Source of the DNA: an uncultured Oscillospiraceae bacterium
GTDB lineage: Bacteria > Bacillota > Clostridia > Oscillospirales > Oscillospiraceae
Reading direction: 5' to 3'
NCBI GenBank assembly: GCA_934590325.1
Contig: CAKTOW010000003.1
Location: 1-64,000 of the forward strand
DNA: 64,000 nt
The notes beneath the pieces were generated by a model. That model saw only the letters and a list, made by a program, of their open reading frames with translations, searched no databases and was not told the DNA's origin. A program made the translations under genes and the position numbers. Positions 8,211 through 17,348 of the stretch are shown in pieces (position 1 is the stretch's first letter; every line of letters starts with the position of its first letter).

Positions 8211-8840
8211 TTATGCAACTGTGGTAATAAACACTCTGCTGTAGAGCCTGTCAGCAACTTTGGCTGCATCCTCAGCCGAGTTGTCAGGACTATTTAACAC
8301 ATGCAATGTTTCTTTTACAACAAACTGCTGAACAGTCTCCTTAACCCTCCGTTTGTTTGTAGTTGCCATGAGCATCTTATAGCCTGCACTATCGTTGATG
8401 CCGAATAAGTACACATGCTTACCTATGACCGCACACTGCCCTCCAGCCAGTTTAACAAGTTCACTCGGAGCCATAGAAATCAACTCTTTGCTGCCACTAA
8501 ACTCTGACAGCCCAAGCTGGGCTAAGAACTTCGGTGTGTCCATGTTCAGGTCAACAACACCAGACTGCATCTTTTTAATAATCTGACTGATCACCTTGCT
8601 CTTAATCCCACTGACTTCCATTTTTACAGGTGTCCTAGTATTCTCTTTTATAGCACCATTAACTCTAATACAGGCAACACCATTTCGGATAAATGCAGTA
8701 ACATTTGAAACCTGACCATACTGAATAAGCCTCAGCATATCATTTCGGCTCATTACTACTGCATTGTTACTCTGATCAATGCAGTAGTATCTTTTAATAC
8801 CCTGTGAGTTGTCAACTCGAATACACTTGTACTTGTACAT
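8211..8840 (-). CDS. Unknown protein with recurrent N-terminal module
   Basis: The 209-residue protein opens with a short beta-strand and helix module: RYYCIDQSNNAVVMSRNDML then RLIQYGQVSNV. Similar modules, an aromatic strand followed by Met/Phe-Ser/Thr and a helix, appear in the element proteins at 27268-28296, 33729-34334, 41584-42009 and 45129-45398. The rest is helical and unrecognised. The start follows GGAGGACAGTGGTCA. It is the middle gene of the operon with 8860-9468 (19-base gap) and 7969-8187. No function can be assigned. Confidence 0.7.
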   Translation of the reverse strand: MYKYKCIRVDNSQGIKRYYCIDQSNNAVVMSRNDMLRLIQYGQVSNVTAFIRNGVACIRVNGAIKENTRTPVKMEVSGIKSKVISQIIKKMQSGVVDLNMDTPKFLAQLGLSEFSGSKELISMAPSELVKLAGGQCAVIGKHVYLFGINDSAGYKMLMATTNKRRVKETVQQFVVKETLHVLNSPDNSAEDAAKVADRLYSRVFITTVA

Positions 8841-8859
8841 TGACCACTGTCCTCCTTCC

Positions 8860-9468
8860 TTATTGCAGCCTGTGGCAACGCTCGTACTCGCAAATGACTA
8901 GCAGAACCTGCTTGAGTACTTCTTGAGCTTGCTTATGCTGACGTGCATCTTTAGCGTTGTCAACATTGCTATGAGCCTTGTTTAGCATATAAACCAGAAT
9001 GTCCTCGGCACTCTCGGCACTGTACTCAACATGACCAAGTGGATCATCAGCAGTGTGTTTCATCAGGATATATTCGCCCTGTCCAAATTGCTCATAGGTA
9101 ACCATGTAGCGGTTTCCTGTTACACTCAGCATATTGCAACGGATTAGGCTGTTACGAAGAGCAGTGAGACTATCTACCTGTTTAGCTTTATATTCTGGTA
9201 CAGTAGGCTGCTTACGAGGTGTATCTAATCTAATAACAGTTTTAGAGCAGTCTTTGAATGAAAGGCTACTCATAATAAGGTCTTCCCGAATGTATTTCAA
9301 AGCCTTGCTTTTACGAGATCCAATCCTACAAACGATAGCATGAGGGCCAAACATTTCCTCGAATGTTAGCCCAGCAGGATTTGTGTTTGATGCCAAGTCC
9401 TTAGACTCACATGCATAGAGTTTAACCCAGCCATCCGTAATGCTAGCTACAACAAGATATAGCTTCAT
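8860..9468 (-). CDS. Unknown protein, paralogue of 10841-11500
   Basis: The 202-residue protein aligns along its length with the product of 10841-11500. Shared points include the start MKLY, a KALKYIRE/EAMKFIRK helix, the segment QPTVPEYKAKQ versus QPSVPYYKAKQ, YSAESAEDIL versus YRAKSAEDIL, and the end LKQVLLVICEYERCHRL. The start at 9468 has GAGGCATTTATT upstream and matches the paralogue start. The longer open frame upstream runs into a terminator and is rejected. It is the first gene of a three-gene operon. Function unknown. Confidence 0.75.
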   Translation of the reverse strand: MKLYLVVASITDGWVKLYACESKDLASNTNPAGLTFEEMFGPHAIVCRIGSRKSKALKYIREDLIMSSLSFKDCSKTVIRLDTPRKQPTVPEYKAKQVDSLTALRNSLIRCNMLSVTGNRYMVTYEQFGQGEYILMKHTADDPLGHVEYSAESAEDILVYMLNKAHSNVDNAKDARQHKQAQEVLKQVLLVICEYERCHRLQ

Positions 9469-9487
9469 AATAAATGCCTCCTTTTGG

Positions 9488-9521
9488 AAAGGAGCCCCCG
9501 CAATCTGTGGGGACTCCCTTT
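9488..9521 (-). terminator. Terminator after 9525-10766 gene
   Basis: AAAGGAG and CCCCC pair with GGGG and CTCCCTTT; a C (9495) faces an A (9513) in the stem. It follows the 413-residue gene and precedes the ribosome site of the next. Confidence 0.7.
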
Positions 9522-9524
9522 GTC

Positions 9525-10766
9525 TTATTTGATACTCGTGACTTTCAGCGTCATCGGATAAACCTCGACCTTGATACAAGCCTTCGGAATTTCCAGTACT
9601 GCGATGTTTGTGCCAGTCAGCCTTGCTTCACCTTCATACAAGATGTCCATGTTCAGCCTGTACGGATCAGAAATTCCTCCCCACTGTATATTTGATGGGT
9701 CTTTGTACATTATCTCTTGTAGTGCCAATACCATGTCGATGTACTGAGAAAATGACTCTGTGTATGTCTCAATCTCAGGTCTTGATCTTACAAAATTAGC
9801 CGCACTAACGAGATTTCTGAAGGTCTCCTGCGGATTATTGGCTTTGTACCCCATCTTTTTTAGGCACTCAACATTCCGAAACAGCCGCTTGAATGTTCTG
9901 GTAATCTCCTCGTCCGGTGTACTACCATCACCATACGGTTCCTTTTTAGTGTGTACCTTGGTATAATACTTGAGCAATGCTCTTACAGCAGCATCATCAA
10001 GGTAAATGCCTATTTCACCGTAGCACGCCTCTTTATCATTGTGATACATAGCCAGCAGGGCTTCGGATGCATCGATCGGATTATTGGGATTGAAGTTTCC
10101 ACAGAGAACCCAAATAGGTGCCCCCTTCCCACTGTGAACTCCGTCGCGTTTTTCAAGATCACTCTCAGGAATTTCTATCTCCTGAGCACATGCCATCTCG
10201 TGAACAGTCTCGGTCAGGCTTCTAATAACCTCCCCTGGCTTGCCAACGGAGAAGTAGTCAAGCTCATCTGAGACAAAGTACCCTCCGGACACATAGCCAT
10301 GCTCTTTCGCAATCTCTTGACTGAGTTTGTGAATAATATCATCAGCAGCCATAGTGTCCGAATATTCAGCTGCCAACTTTTCAATCGGGAGTAGGTCATG
10401 ATTGTCGTCAATATTGAGGCTGTAATTGAATATTCCCTTTGCCTCAATCTCTTTTTCAATGATTTTTTTAATGGTATCAGCAGCCTTTGCCTTTTTCTTT
10501 TCAAGCTGCTCAACTTCAGCATAGCTTTCAATCAAGCGACCATCCGAACTAAGCTTTAAGCCAGAAACGCTTGTACCGGCACGAAGCAGGTTCACAATGT
10601 AGTCACGGGTTGCGATACGCTCATCTCCAAGTAAATCAAGATGGTACACATTGTCGCCGCTGCGTAACTTGCTCGGATCGCCGCATCCGTATGACACCTG
10701 GCCCTTAATGGTGTCGAGATTAAATTTAGTTACTTGGATCTTCTCAATCAGACTTACATCAGCCAT
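9525..10766 (-). CDS. Unknown protein, 413 residues
   Basis: I do not recognise this protein. It is soluble-looking, begins MADVSLIEKIQV after an AAAGGAAATGA ribosome site, has a charged coiled-coil stretch near residues 75-105 (VEQLEKKKAKAADTIKKIIE), and an alpha/beta C-terminal half. It stands between two paralogous genes (8860-9468 and 10841-11500), each separated from it by a hairpin, which suggests that a related set was built by duplication. No catalytic motif is seen. The N-terminal 14 residues of the longer frame lack a ribosome site. Confidence 0.75.
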   Translation of the reverse strand: MADVSLIEKIQVTKFNLDTIKGQVSYGCGDPSKLRSGDNVYHLDLLGDERIATRDYIVNLLRAGTSVSGLKLSSDGRLIESYAEVEQLEKKKAKAADTIKKIIEKEIEAKGIFNYSLNIDDNHDLLPIEKLAAEYSDTMAADDIIHKLSQEIAKEHGYVSGGYFVSDELDYFSVGKPGEVIRSLTETVHEMACAQEIEIPESDLEKRDGVHSGKGAPIWVLCGNFNPNNPIDASEALLAMYHNDKEACYGEIGIYLDDAAVRALLKYYTKVHTKKEPYGDGSTPDEEITRTFKRLFRNVECLKKMGYKANNPQETFRNLVSAANFVRSRPEIETYTESFSQYIDMVLALQEIMYKDPSNIQWGGISDPYRLNMDILYEGEARLTGTNIAVLEIPKACIKVEVYPMTLKVTSIK

Positions 10767-10797
10767 AAAATCATTTCCTTTCAATTTTTTATTTGGA

Positions 10798-10825
10798 GTG
10801 CTCCCCACTTTTACATGGGGAGCAC
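10798..10825 (-). terminator. Terminator after 10841-11500 gene
   Basis: GTGCTCCCCA pairs with TGGGGAGCAC, with a C-A position at the loop side. It lies just downstream of the 219-residue gene in its reading direction. Confidence 0.75.
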
Positions 10826-10840
10826 GGGTTCCTTCTTTTA

Positions 10841-11500
10841 TTAAATATCAGTTGTTGGAAGCTCGTTACCAGTTAATGCAGGTAGCAGCCGGTGGCAGCG
10901 CTCGTACTCACCAATGACAAGCAGAACCTGTTTTAAGAACGCCTGGGCCTGCATGTGTCTCCTGAAGCCATTAGCAGTGTCGCCCTTAGTGCTGTCCACA
11001 GCCTTGCGGGCCTTAGCCAGGAGGTAATCCAAAATATCCTCGGCGCTCTTGGCCCTGTATACGACAGTGCGAGTATCATGCTCGTGTTTAACCAGAGTGT
11101 ACTCGCCGGGGTTGGACTGCTCGTAGTACACAGCATACCTAGCCCCAGATGCGCTAAGAAAATTACCACGCACTATACCGTTTTGAATAGCATTTATAGG
11201 CGTGGCCTGCTTGGCCTTATAATAAGGTACAGATGGCTGCTTGTTACGACGGTCATGATCTCTAGTCATTTGACCAGACAGGTCGCGGAATGTAACCTCC
11301 TTGAGGTTGAAGTTCTTTCTAATAAACTTCATGGCCTCGTCCTTACGAGTAGTCTCGAAGCAAAGGTCACAATTACCCAAGCAAATGTTGTCATAGGTTA
11401 GGCCGTGGTAGTTTAGAGGGGATGCTAGCTCCTTGGACTCATAGGTCATCAGATCAACACGCATGTCCTCTTTTTCAAAGAATACTCCGTATAACTTCAT
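10841..11500 (-). CDS. Unknown protein, paralogue of 8860-9468
   Basis: This 219-residue protein is the longer member of a paralogous pair. It keeps the family segments QPSVPYYKAKQ, YRAKSAEDILDYLL and LLVIGEYERCHRL, then adds about 15 residues at the C-terminus. It has a good GGAG ribosome site and its own terminator. It appears monocistronic. The two paralogues flank the 413-residue gene. No function is known to me. Confidence 0.75.
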   Translation of the reverse strand: MKLYGVFFEKEDMRVDLMTYESKELASPLNYHGLTYDNICLGNCDLCFETTRKDEAMKFIRKNFNLKEVTFRDLSGQMTRDHDRRNKQPSVPYYKAKQATPINAIQNGIVRGNFLSASGARYAVYYEQSNPGEYTLVKHEHDTRTVVYRAKSAEDILDYLLAKARKAVDSTKGDTANGFRRHMQAQAFLKQVLLVIGEYERCHRLLPALTGNELPTTDI

Positions 11501-11661
11501 ATAAACAGCTCCTTTATTAAAGAATTTACTTTCTATTACTGGAATGTATATCGCTTAGACGATCACAAAATATTTAATGAGTACTCATCTTTCTGCAATG
11601 CTCTCATCTCTTCCGCAATGTATGTACCACAATTACTTTAAGCCTCAATGTATATAAAAAA

Positions 11662-11702
11662 TGAAGATGGCCGCTGCACTGTATGTGCAACAGCCATCTT
11701 CA
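11662..11702 (-). terminator. Terminator of the Phd/Doc pair
   Basis: TGAAGATGGC pairs with GCCATCTTCA directly next to the doc stop codon. Two C-A positions (11672/11692, 11674/11690) interrupt the inner stem and would be U-G wobbles in the transcript. Confidence 0.8.
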
Positions 11703-12086
11703 TCAATTTTTCACTTCATGCTCTAACAGCCATCTCAGGAGTTCATCATATCCGCTCTCACTTGCGGCCACAGATAAAATTATCTCAGACAGTTCTTCCT
11801 GTGTGTAATCAAGGTCAATTCCGTTCAGCGCGAGGAACACAAGCATTGTGTGTGCTCCAATTCGCTTGTTCCCGTCTACAAACGGATGATTTTTTACCAA
11901 GCCATACGCCAGTCTTGCCGCCTTTTGCTGAATAGACTGAAAAGCATCTGCACCGCCAAAACTCTGAAAGGGTGCTGCCAGAGCCGACTGCAATAGACCA
12001 TCATCCCTCAGTCCGTTTGAACCACCGGTTGAAGCAATCAACTGGTCATGCAGCATCAGCACTTGTCTTTCAGTGATTATTTTCAC
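11703..12086 (-). CDS. Doc-family toxin (Fic fold)
   Basis: The 127-residue protein has the Doc/Fic core HPFVDGNKRIG at residues 67-77, with His67 and the phosphate-binding GNKR loop intact. In the family, Doc phosphorylates elongation factor Tu and stops translation until Phd binds it. Length is normal for Doc. It starts with GTG overlapping the antitoxin stop by four bases, so translation is coupled. With the upstream gene it forms a Phd/Doc type II system, probably stabilising the element in the chromosome. Confidence 0.9.
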   Translation of the reverse strand: MKIITERQVLMLHDQLIASTGGSNGLRDDGLLQSALAAPFQSFGGADAFQSIQQKAARLAYGLVKNHPFVDGNKRIGAHTMLVFLALNGIDLDYTQEELSEIILSVAASESGYDELLRWLLEHEVKN

Positions 12087-12325
12087 TTTGCAAGCACCTC
12101 ATAAGCCGCACGGTTTTTATCTATGAGTCGTTTGGAAATCTTCATCAGATCATCGTCATCTGCCTCCTGCACAGACTCTGCCTGACTGAACTCGATCACA
12201 AGATACCTTGGAGTGTTATTTTTCAGAATAACTGCCGATCCGTGTTCATCAACTAGTCGTGCCACTTTAGAAAAATTACGGTTCGCTTCTGTGAGAGAAA
12301 CCAAATTATTTGTATTGACCATCAT
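12083..12325 (-). CDS. Phd/YefM-type antitoxin
   Basis: The 80-residue protein has the Phd N-terminal pattern NLVSLTEANRNFSKVARLVD, followed by VILKNNTPRYLVIEF and an acidic C-terminal tail expected to bind the toxin. It precedes and overlaps the Doc toxin gene. A GGAGTGACTGGTT ribosome site supports the start. As in other Phd systems it should repress its own promoter and neutralise Doc. Confidence 0.9.
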   Translation of the reverse strand: MMVNTNNLVSLTEANRNFSKVARLVDEHGSAVILKNNTPRYLVIEFSQAESVQEADDDDLMKISKRLIDKNRAAYEVLAK

Positions 12326-12400
12326 AACCAGTCACTCCTTTCACATTTATTATATACCAATAGTAGGATAAATACAACCTACTTTTTTGAAGCTCACAGA

Positions 12401-12433
12401 AATGGCCTGCCACAATAACTGTGACAGGCCATT
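12401..12433 (-). terminator. Terminator of surface module A operon
   Basis: AATGGCCTG pairs with CAGGCCATT; C12410 faces A12424 and then CAC/GTG closes the apical stem. It follows the 1416-residue gene. Confidence 0.85.
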
Positions 12434-12449
12434 CAGTATTGTTATTGCT

Positions 12450-15400
12450 TTATGTGAGGTCTTGGACGTTTGCGTTGGGGATGTAGAACGGACGAGTGTA
12501 GAACATATTTTCAACATCTGGCATAAACGCGTCAATGCCGAAGAATGTTCCCATATATCCTGAACCCTTACCAGACGCCTTTGCACTATCGCTCTTGTCA
12601 TTCAGACGGAAAGCACTTACATGAGCATTTGTGAAAATGTTACTTGTAGAACTCTTAGCAGGGCAGAGGTTCGGGTCAAGTACACTTACTCTACGAGAAG
12701 GATCCTTGAAGCCAACCTTGTAGGTCATTGTCTGCATCGCTACATAGTATCCATCAAATGCCTCATTGTACCACTTGTTATCAGTGACCCAGGCTGCATT
12801 TTCATCGTTACCACGGTTACGAGAAATAGCATTTAGTACATTTCTTACTGCACCAGTCTTTTGGTCTAACTGATAAACCTCATTATTTGAAGTCTGGATA
12901 CTTGCCATCACTTGATCAACATTCTGAGTTCTTGTACCTAACAAGATTGCACCTGTCGGATTTGTTCCGTTCGTGTTAGCCAACTGTGTCATCAGGCCAC
13001 TGAAAGTATCTTCTGTAGCAGGTGTCTTAGAAGGACTGCTCTGCTGCTTTGCGAAGTACACATTTCCTTCGGAGTCAGTGAAAATCTTGTACATTGTCAC
13101 TACATAAGACTCACTCAGAATATCAATATCACCCTCAGAAGCACCGTTACCAGAATTGCCAGTAAACAACAGGTACTTGCTATCAGTAGAAGCCTTTGTG
13201 CTTAGACCAAGCTTGGACAGTGACTCACCGCCACGCTCAATCTTCACTGCATTATTGTTATCCCAAGGCATATTCAGCGACCAATCTTTGTTTACCCACT
13301 GAACTACCTTGTAGTTTTCAACAATGTCACGGTACTGCTCAATAAACTCATTGTTATTCTTTGTTACCTGAGCTGCGCTGTACTCATTAGCAGTAGCACC
13401 ATCAATCCAAGTATCTGTCGGGTTCACCATTGCACTGTATGTAATGGCTCTCAATGTAGTCTCAGTTCCAGTCGTGTTCAACTGATACATTGCACCGCCA
13501 GGGAGAACTTGGTTAGGCTTCCTCCACTCGCTTCCGTTTGTCGCTCTATTATGAATAGACCACTGTTGAGAAGTCATCTGCAATCCATACTTACCAGAAG
13601 TCTGTGTCTGATTGTACCAGCCAACCTCAATAGCATTTGTCGGGAGGATTGAAGACTGCTTATCTGACAGCACATACGCCGTTCTATCTTTCAGATAAGT
13701 ACCAAGAGCACCATTGAAAGTGTTTCCAGGCTGTGCCAACGGCTTAAATAGCTTTGCTCCTTCGGTGTTATATTGAGTAGTATCATAACCGTCCTGCGTA
13801 TACTGGAAACTCATTCGGATATATGGGTTAAACTTTAAGGTGGTTGAGCATTTCTTATTGAACGAGTTAATAAGAAATCTGCCAGAGGTTACACCCTGAA
13901 TTGCTCCAATATCGGTACTGGACAGGCCGTGACTTACACCGGCATAGCAGAAGATTTTCACCGAGCCAGTAAAATCAATCGTATCAGGTGTCATTGTTGG
14001 TGTCGCTGTACCTGAACCATGTCCACTGTAACTGTGGCTAATTACGACAGAAGACGGGGTTCCGCTCAAAGTCAGCGTGATCGGCCTTGTGTATTCAGCA
14101 CCAGTAGCACGCTTAGCAGGATTACTATTTGCGCTTCCAAATAGAGTTGCCAAGTTACTGTAACCGCTCATATCAGACTGCTTATATTTTGCCAAGGTCA
14201 CAGTGTCCACGCAACCACGCCAAATTGTGGTAAACTGCGCTACTCCATCATCATTATGGTATTCAGGGCCATTGTCCCAGTTAAACCCTCCAGCAGCTGC
14301 TATCTTTGTCGTTGCTGTTGATCCAGCTCCACTGCTTGTCACCACAATCGGCTTAAATACGCTTGCTGCCCCACTCTTCGACTGAGTTTCAACAGAGGTC
14401 GGTGTTTGGCCTATGCTGTAAGTAAATACTGCATCACCAACATAATCACGATAGCAGGTATGAGTGGTTGTGTAATGATGTGTCTTTCCGTCGCTACCAG
14501 TGTAGCTATGTCTTACGGAATAGGTGTGGTTACCAATGGGATCCAGTTTACAATTAAATATGTAATTGCCCCAGTTTGAACTTTGTGTTGCATCTTCACC
14601 AAACTTCTTGTCTGTACCAATAGCACGGTTCAGCTGTGACTCACTTATAATGTTGGCTCCATATTCAACCTGAGTAGCAACATCGGTTTTCAGAAGTCTC
14701 ACATATAAGGTGGTAGCCATTGACTCAGCCGAGGCAGTCTCAGCATATTTTCCAATGTAAACGGTATTTGCTGCTGATCCAGCCGGTTTGCCCTTGACTG
14801 TGCTCCAGCTATACTCTGAACCACTTATTACTGGCATTGTATTAACATCTTCCCAAGTCAATCTCTCACTCCTTGCGTTGCTATGCAGAGTGTTACTTGT
14901 GAAGTAGGCAATCACCTTATAGGTAGGTTCATGCTCAATGTGGATCATACCAGGCTCGTTAGTCTTATATGTCGTAGTCACGTGTTCAACACTGCCATCC
15001 TCATGCTGATAGTCATAAACCTTGACAATATTTATGTTGTAACTACCGTCACCCGGGTCTGGCTTTGTCGGATCCGGTGCAGGGTGCGGGGTATCTCCAA
15101 TGCCTTTATCATAAGTCGGAACGCCACCCTTACCTGCAAAGGTGTACCAGTGCATTGCGTATCCGAGTGACGAATTGCCAAGTGTCGAATTTGTTAGGCT
15201 TGAGCTTGGAACGCTCACTGTGTCAACATGCTTTCCACCTTCAAAGGACAAGGCATCCTCTGAGTCCTTCAAAATCAGACAGGCAGCACCAATCTTATTG
15301 ATTGCATTGAGATAATGCCCGCCCTTTCCGCCATCTGTCCAGCCGCTTGCCTTTGAAGCTTGCTCCACCTGCCACTTACCATAGTTAGTAGGCGTTCCAT

Positions 15401-16700
15401 AGAACCATGAGGAATAGGTACTTGCACAGCCAGCCGTTGCCGGTCTAAACCAGAACACAGGCTCAATGCCTATATCATACTCGTTAGTGTAGCAGGTATA
15501 GGTGATAGCATCATTTGCATCCCCACTGCCCGTAGCTTCAAGTTCTGATTTTGCATCAACGCCGTTTGTAAACTGGAATATGTACCCGTCAGGCGATTTG
15601 AAATTCAGTATCACAAACAGGTTTCCGTTGCCGGTGGACTTGTCTACGGCTGCGTATGAAATGTTGAACCAACTGTCAACGGTGTTCTTAGCAGATACTC
15701 TCAATGTCGTCTTTTTATTATTGATGTTGGTCTGCTGCCTTCCTGTCAATGACGGAAGAATTACATTATAAAAACTTGTGTAGAAATCGCTGTCTGAAAG
15801 GGAAGTTGAAATAGGTGAGTAGGCTCTATATTTACTCTTGTCCTCAATCTTTCCATCCTGCATATCTACAGTCAGGTTGTACAGTCCTTGATAAAGCCTT
15901 ATCTGATCTCTCGTGGGCCATGTTCTAGCCGCAATATTGGATTTCAGAGCAGAAACCTTGTTGCTATATGCCATGTTCAATGACTTCTCAATCATTGCAG
16001 CATTATTGCCGCTATATGAACTCTTAATTGCACTGACAAGACTGGCAATCTCACCTTGAATGGCAGACTGAGCATCACTTGAAGTAAAAATACCAAGGTT
16101 ATAATAGTAATCAGCCTTAGTGCCTATATCGTATCCAGCCAGTCTTTCCATCAGGTCATATATGCTGTTATCTGGTGTAACAGGATCCTGCTTTGATGGT
16201 GTCAGTGGTACTCCAGAATTTCCACCCCTATAATCACTGCCGCCCCAGCTCGGAGCTACATAGGATCCAATGTTACCCTCACCATTCAGCATCCATGACT
16301 TAACGGAGTCACCATTGCCAACGAATGTTGAGGTATAAACCATTGGCAACGGCCACTCAGAGGTAGTACCTTTGATTTGCTCCTGAGGTATCCTCTTATA
16401 TGCGCTGGGCACTCCAAGCTTTGTTTCAAGGTGAGCCTCAGCAGCCTTTAGTTCATTTGTTCCGCCGTTTGCCGTTCTAACAAAATCAACTACGTTTGAA
16501 ACTATTTCACCAGTCTTGCTATCATAGATATAAATACGGTAGCCGGACAGGGAAGTGGAGAATGTACCCTTTGCTGTGCCGCCTCCAGAACCTCCAGAAC
16601 CACCATGTCCCTCTGCCGCTACATCTGCAAAAGACACCATCATGCTTGAAAACATCATTACGGCTGCAAGCATTGCAGCCACTATGTTCTTTACCTTCAT
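12450..16700 (-). CDS. Giant secreted protein, module A (1416 residues)
   Basis: The start at 16700 has GGAGGTAAATGGA upstream and gives a clear signal peptide (KNIVAAMLAAVMMFSSMMV, cleaved near FADVAAEG). A glycine/serine linker follows, then YRIYIYDSKTGEIVSNVVDF. Residues up to about 700 match the shorter protein at 19016-21172. The second half is rich in Thr, Ser, Asn and Tyr and looks beta-structured. There is no LPXTG motif, transmembrane anchor or recognised enzyme domain. It is last in an operon with a lipoprotein and a membrane protein, with gaps of 13 and 22 bases, so the three probably work together at the cell surface. Its role, possibly adhesion or a surface fibre, is not known. 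Confidence 0.88.
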   Translation of the reverse strand: MKVKNIVAAMLAAVMMFSSMMVSFADVAAEGHGGSGGSGGGTAKGTFSTSLSGYRIYIYDSKTGEIVSNVVDFVRTANGGTNELKAAEAHLETKLGVPSAYKRIPQEQIKGTTSEWPLPMVYTSTFVGNGDSVKSWMLNGEGNIGSYVAPSWGGSDYRGGNSGVPLTPSKQDPVTPDNSIYDLMERLAGYDIGTKADYYYNLGIFTSSDAQSAIQGEIASLVSAIKSSYSGNNAAMIEKSLNMAYSNKVSALKSNIAARTWPTRDQIRLYQGLYNLTVDMQDGKIEDKSKYRAYSPISTSLSDSDFYTSFYNVILPSLTGRQQTNINNKKTTLRVSAKNTVDSWFNISYAAVDKSTGNGNLFVILNFKSPDGYIFQFTNGVDAKSELEATGSGDANDAITYTCYTNEYDIGIEPVFWFRPATAGCASTYSSWFYGTPTNYGKWQVEQASKASGWTDGGKGGHYLNAINKIGAACLILKDSEDALSFEGGKHVDTVSVPSSSLTNSTLGNSSLGYAMHWYTFAGKGGVPTYDKGIGDTPHPAPDPTKPDPGDGSYNINIVKVYDYQHEDGSVEHVTTTYKTNEPGMIHIEHEPTYKVIAYFTSNTLHSNARSERLTWEDVNTMPVISGSEYSWSTVKGKPAGSAANTVYIGKYAETASAESMATTLYVRLLKTDVATQVEYGANIISESQLNRAIGTDKKFGEDATQSSNWGNYIFNCKLDPIGNHTYSVRHSYTGSDGKTHHYTTTHTCYRDYVGDAVFTYSIGQTPTSVETQSKSGAASVFKPIVVTSSGAGSTATTKIAAAGGFNWDNGPEYHNDDGVAQFTTIWRGCVDTVTLAKYKQSDMSGYSNLATLFGSANSNPAKRATGAEYTRPITLTLSGTPSSVVISHSYSGHGSGTATPTMTPDTIDFTGSVKIFCYAGVSHGLSSTDIGAIQGVTSGRFLINSFNKKCSTTLKFNPYIRMSFQYTQDGYDTTQYNTEGAKLFKPLAQPGNTFNGALGTYLKDRTAYVLSDKQSSILPTNAIEVGWYNQTQTSGKYGLQMTSQQWSIHNRATNGSEWRKPNQVLPGGAMYQLNTTGTETTLRAITYSAMVNPTDTWIDGATANEYSAAQVTKNNNEFIEQYRDIVENYKVVQWVNKDWSLNMPWDNNNAVKIERGGESLSKLGLSTKASTDSKYLLFTGNSGNGASEGDIDILSESYVVTMYKIFTDSEGNVYFAKQQSSPSKTPATEDTFSGLMTQLANTNGTNPTGAILLGTRTQNVDQVMASIQTSNNEVYQLDQKTGAVRNVLNAISRNRGNDENAAWVTDNKWYNEAFDGYYVAMQTMTYKVGFKDPSRRVSVLDPNLCPAKSSTSNIFTNAHVSAFRLNDKSDSAKASGKGSGYMGTFFGIDAFMPDVENMFYTRPFYIPNANVQDLT

Positions 16701-16722
16701 TCCATTTACCTCCAATTGCCAC

Positions 16723-17334
16723 TTAGTTAATAGTGTAGCCGTGCTGAGTAGTGTGCTCCTGTTCTGGCATCTCAACATCCCACAAGGAGTCATCAATCAG
16801 AATACCTTCAACCGAGTAATCTTTCTTTGTTTGGTCATTCTCACCCGTTGGCTCGTCCACACCGTTAAACTCTGTAAAGTGTTTGTCATAAGCACCTGCA
16901 TCATCAGGAATGATTACATTTGGCTGCTCAGGCTGTTGCGGCTGCTCTGCTGTTTCACCGCCGTTATTGATCAGATTGTCATAGTGCTCATCAATTTCTT
17001 CCGGTGTCATTTCTGTTGTTTTTGGAGTAATGGTTTTCTTCTCACCATTCTCATCTAAATAAACAATGCTACCGTCATCCAAGAACTCAAGTATGCTATC
17101 AGGCTCAACTGTCACACTATCATCTGAACTGTTTATCGCATCAACCATGCTGTCCGGCAGCTTCTCATTCATCATGTCCAAAATTTCCTGCTCAGTTATA
17201 TCTGGCAGTACCTCTTCAATATTGGACTTTGTATCTTCCTTAGGTGCCATTGTCTTAAAAAGCAATGCACCTGCTGCTACAGCCAACAGGACTACGCCTA
17301 TTGCCGCAATTATCCATTTTGTATTTGACTTCAT
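16723..17334 (-). CDS. Membrane-anchored protein, module A
   Basis: The 203-residue protein has one N-terminal membrane helix (WIIAAIGVVLLAVAAGALLF) and a long acidic outside region. A motif SIVYLDENGEKKTITPK resembles DVIYIDDDGNEKRVTPR in the module B partner (26213-26932), so the two are paralogues. The C-terminus carries IDDSLWDVEMPEQEH and ends GYTIN. This is nearly identical to the tail of its operon neighbour lipoprotein and different from module B tails. The ribosome site is GGAGGTAACTAGTT. Probably a partner of the giant secreted protein; no enzymatic motif. Confidence 0.85.
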   Translation of the reverse strand: MKSNTKWIIAAIGVVLLAVAAGALLFKTMAPKEDTKSNIEEVLPDITEQEILDMMNEKLPDSMVDAINSSDDSVTVEPDSILEFLDDGSIVYLDENGEKKTITPKTTEMTPEEIDEHYDNLINNGGETAEQPQQPEQPNVIIPDDAGAYDKHFTEFNGVDEPTGENDQTKKDYSVEGILIDDSLWDVEMPEQEHTTQHGYTIN

Positions 17335-17348
17335 AACTAGTTACCTCC

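Noticed and set aside
16701..16796. Upstream extension of the 1416-residue protein
   Set aside because: The extra 32 residues would hide the signal peptide and overlap the previous gene. GGAGG lies before the inner methionine.
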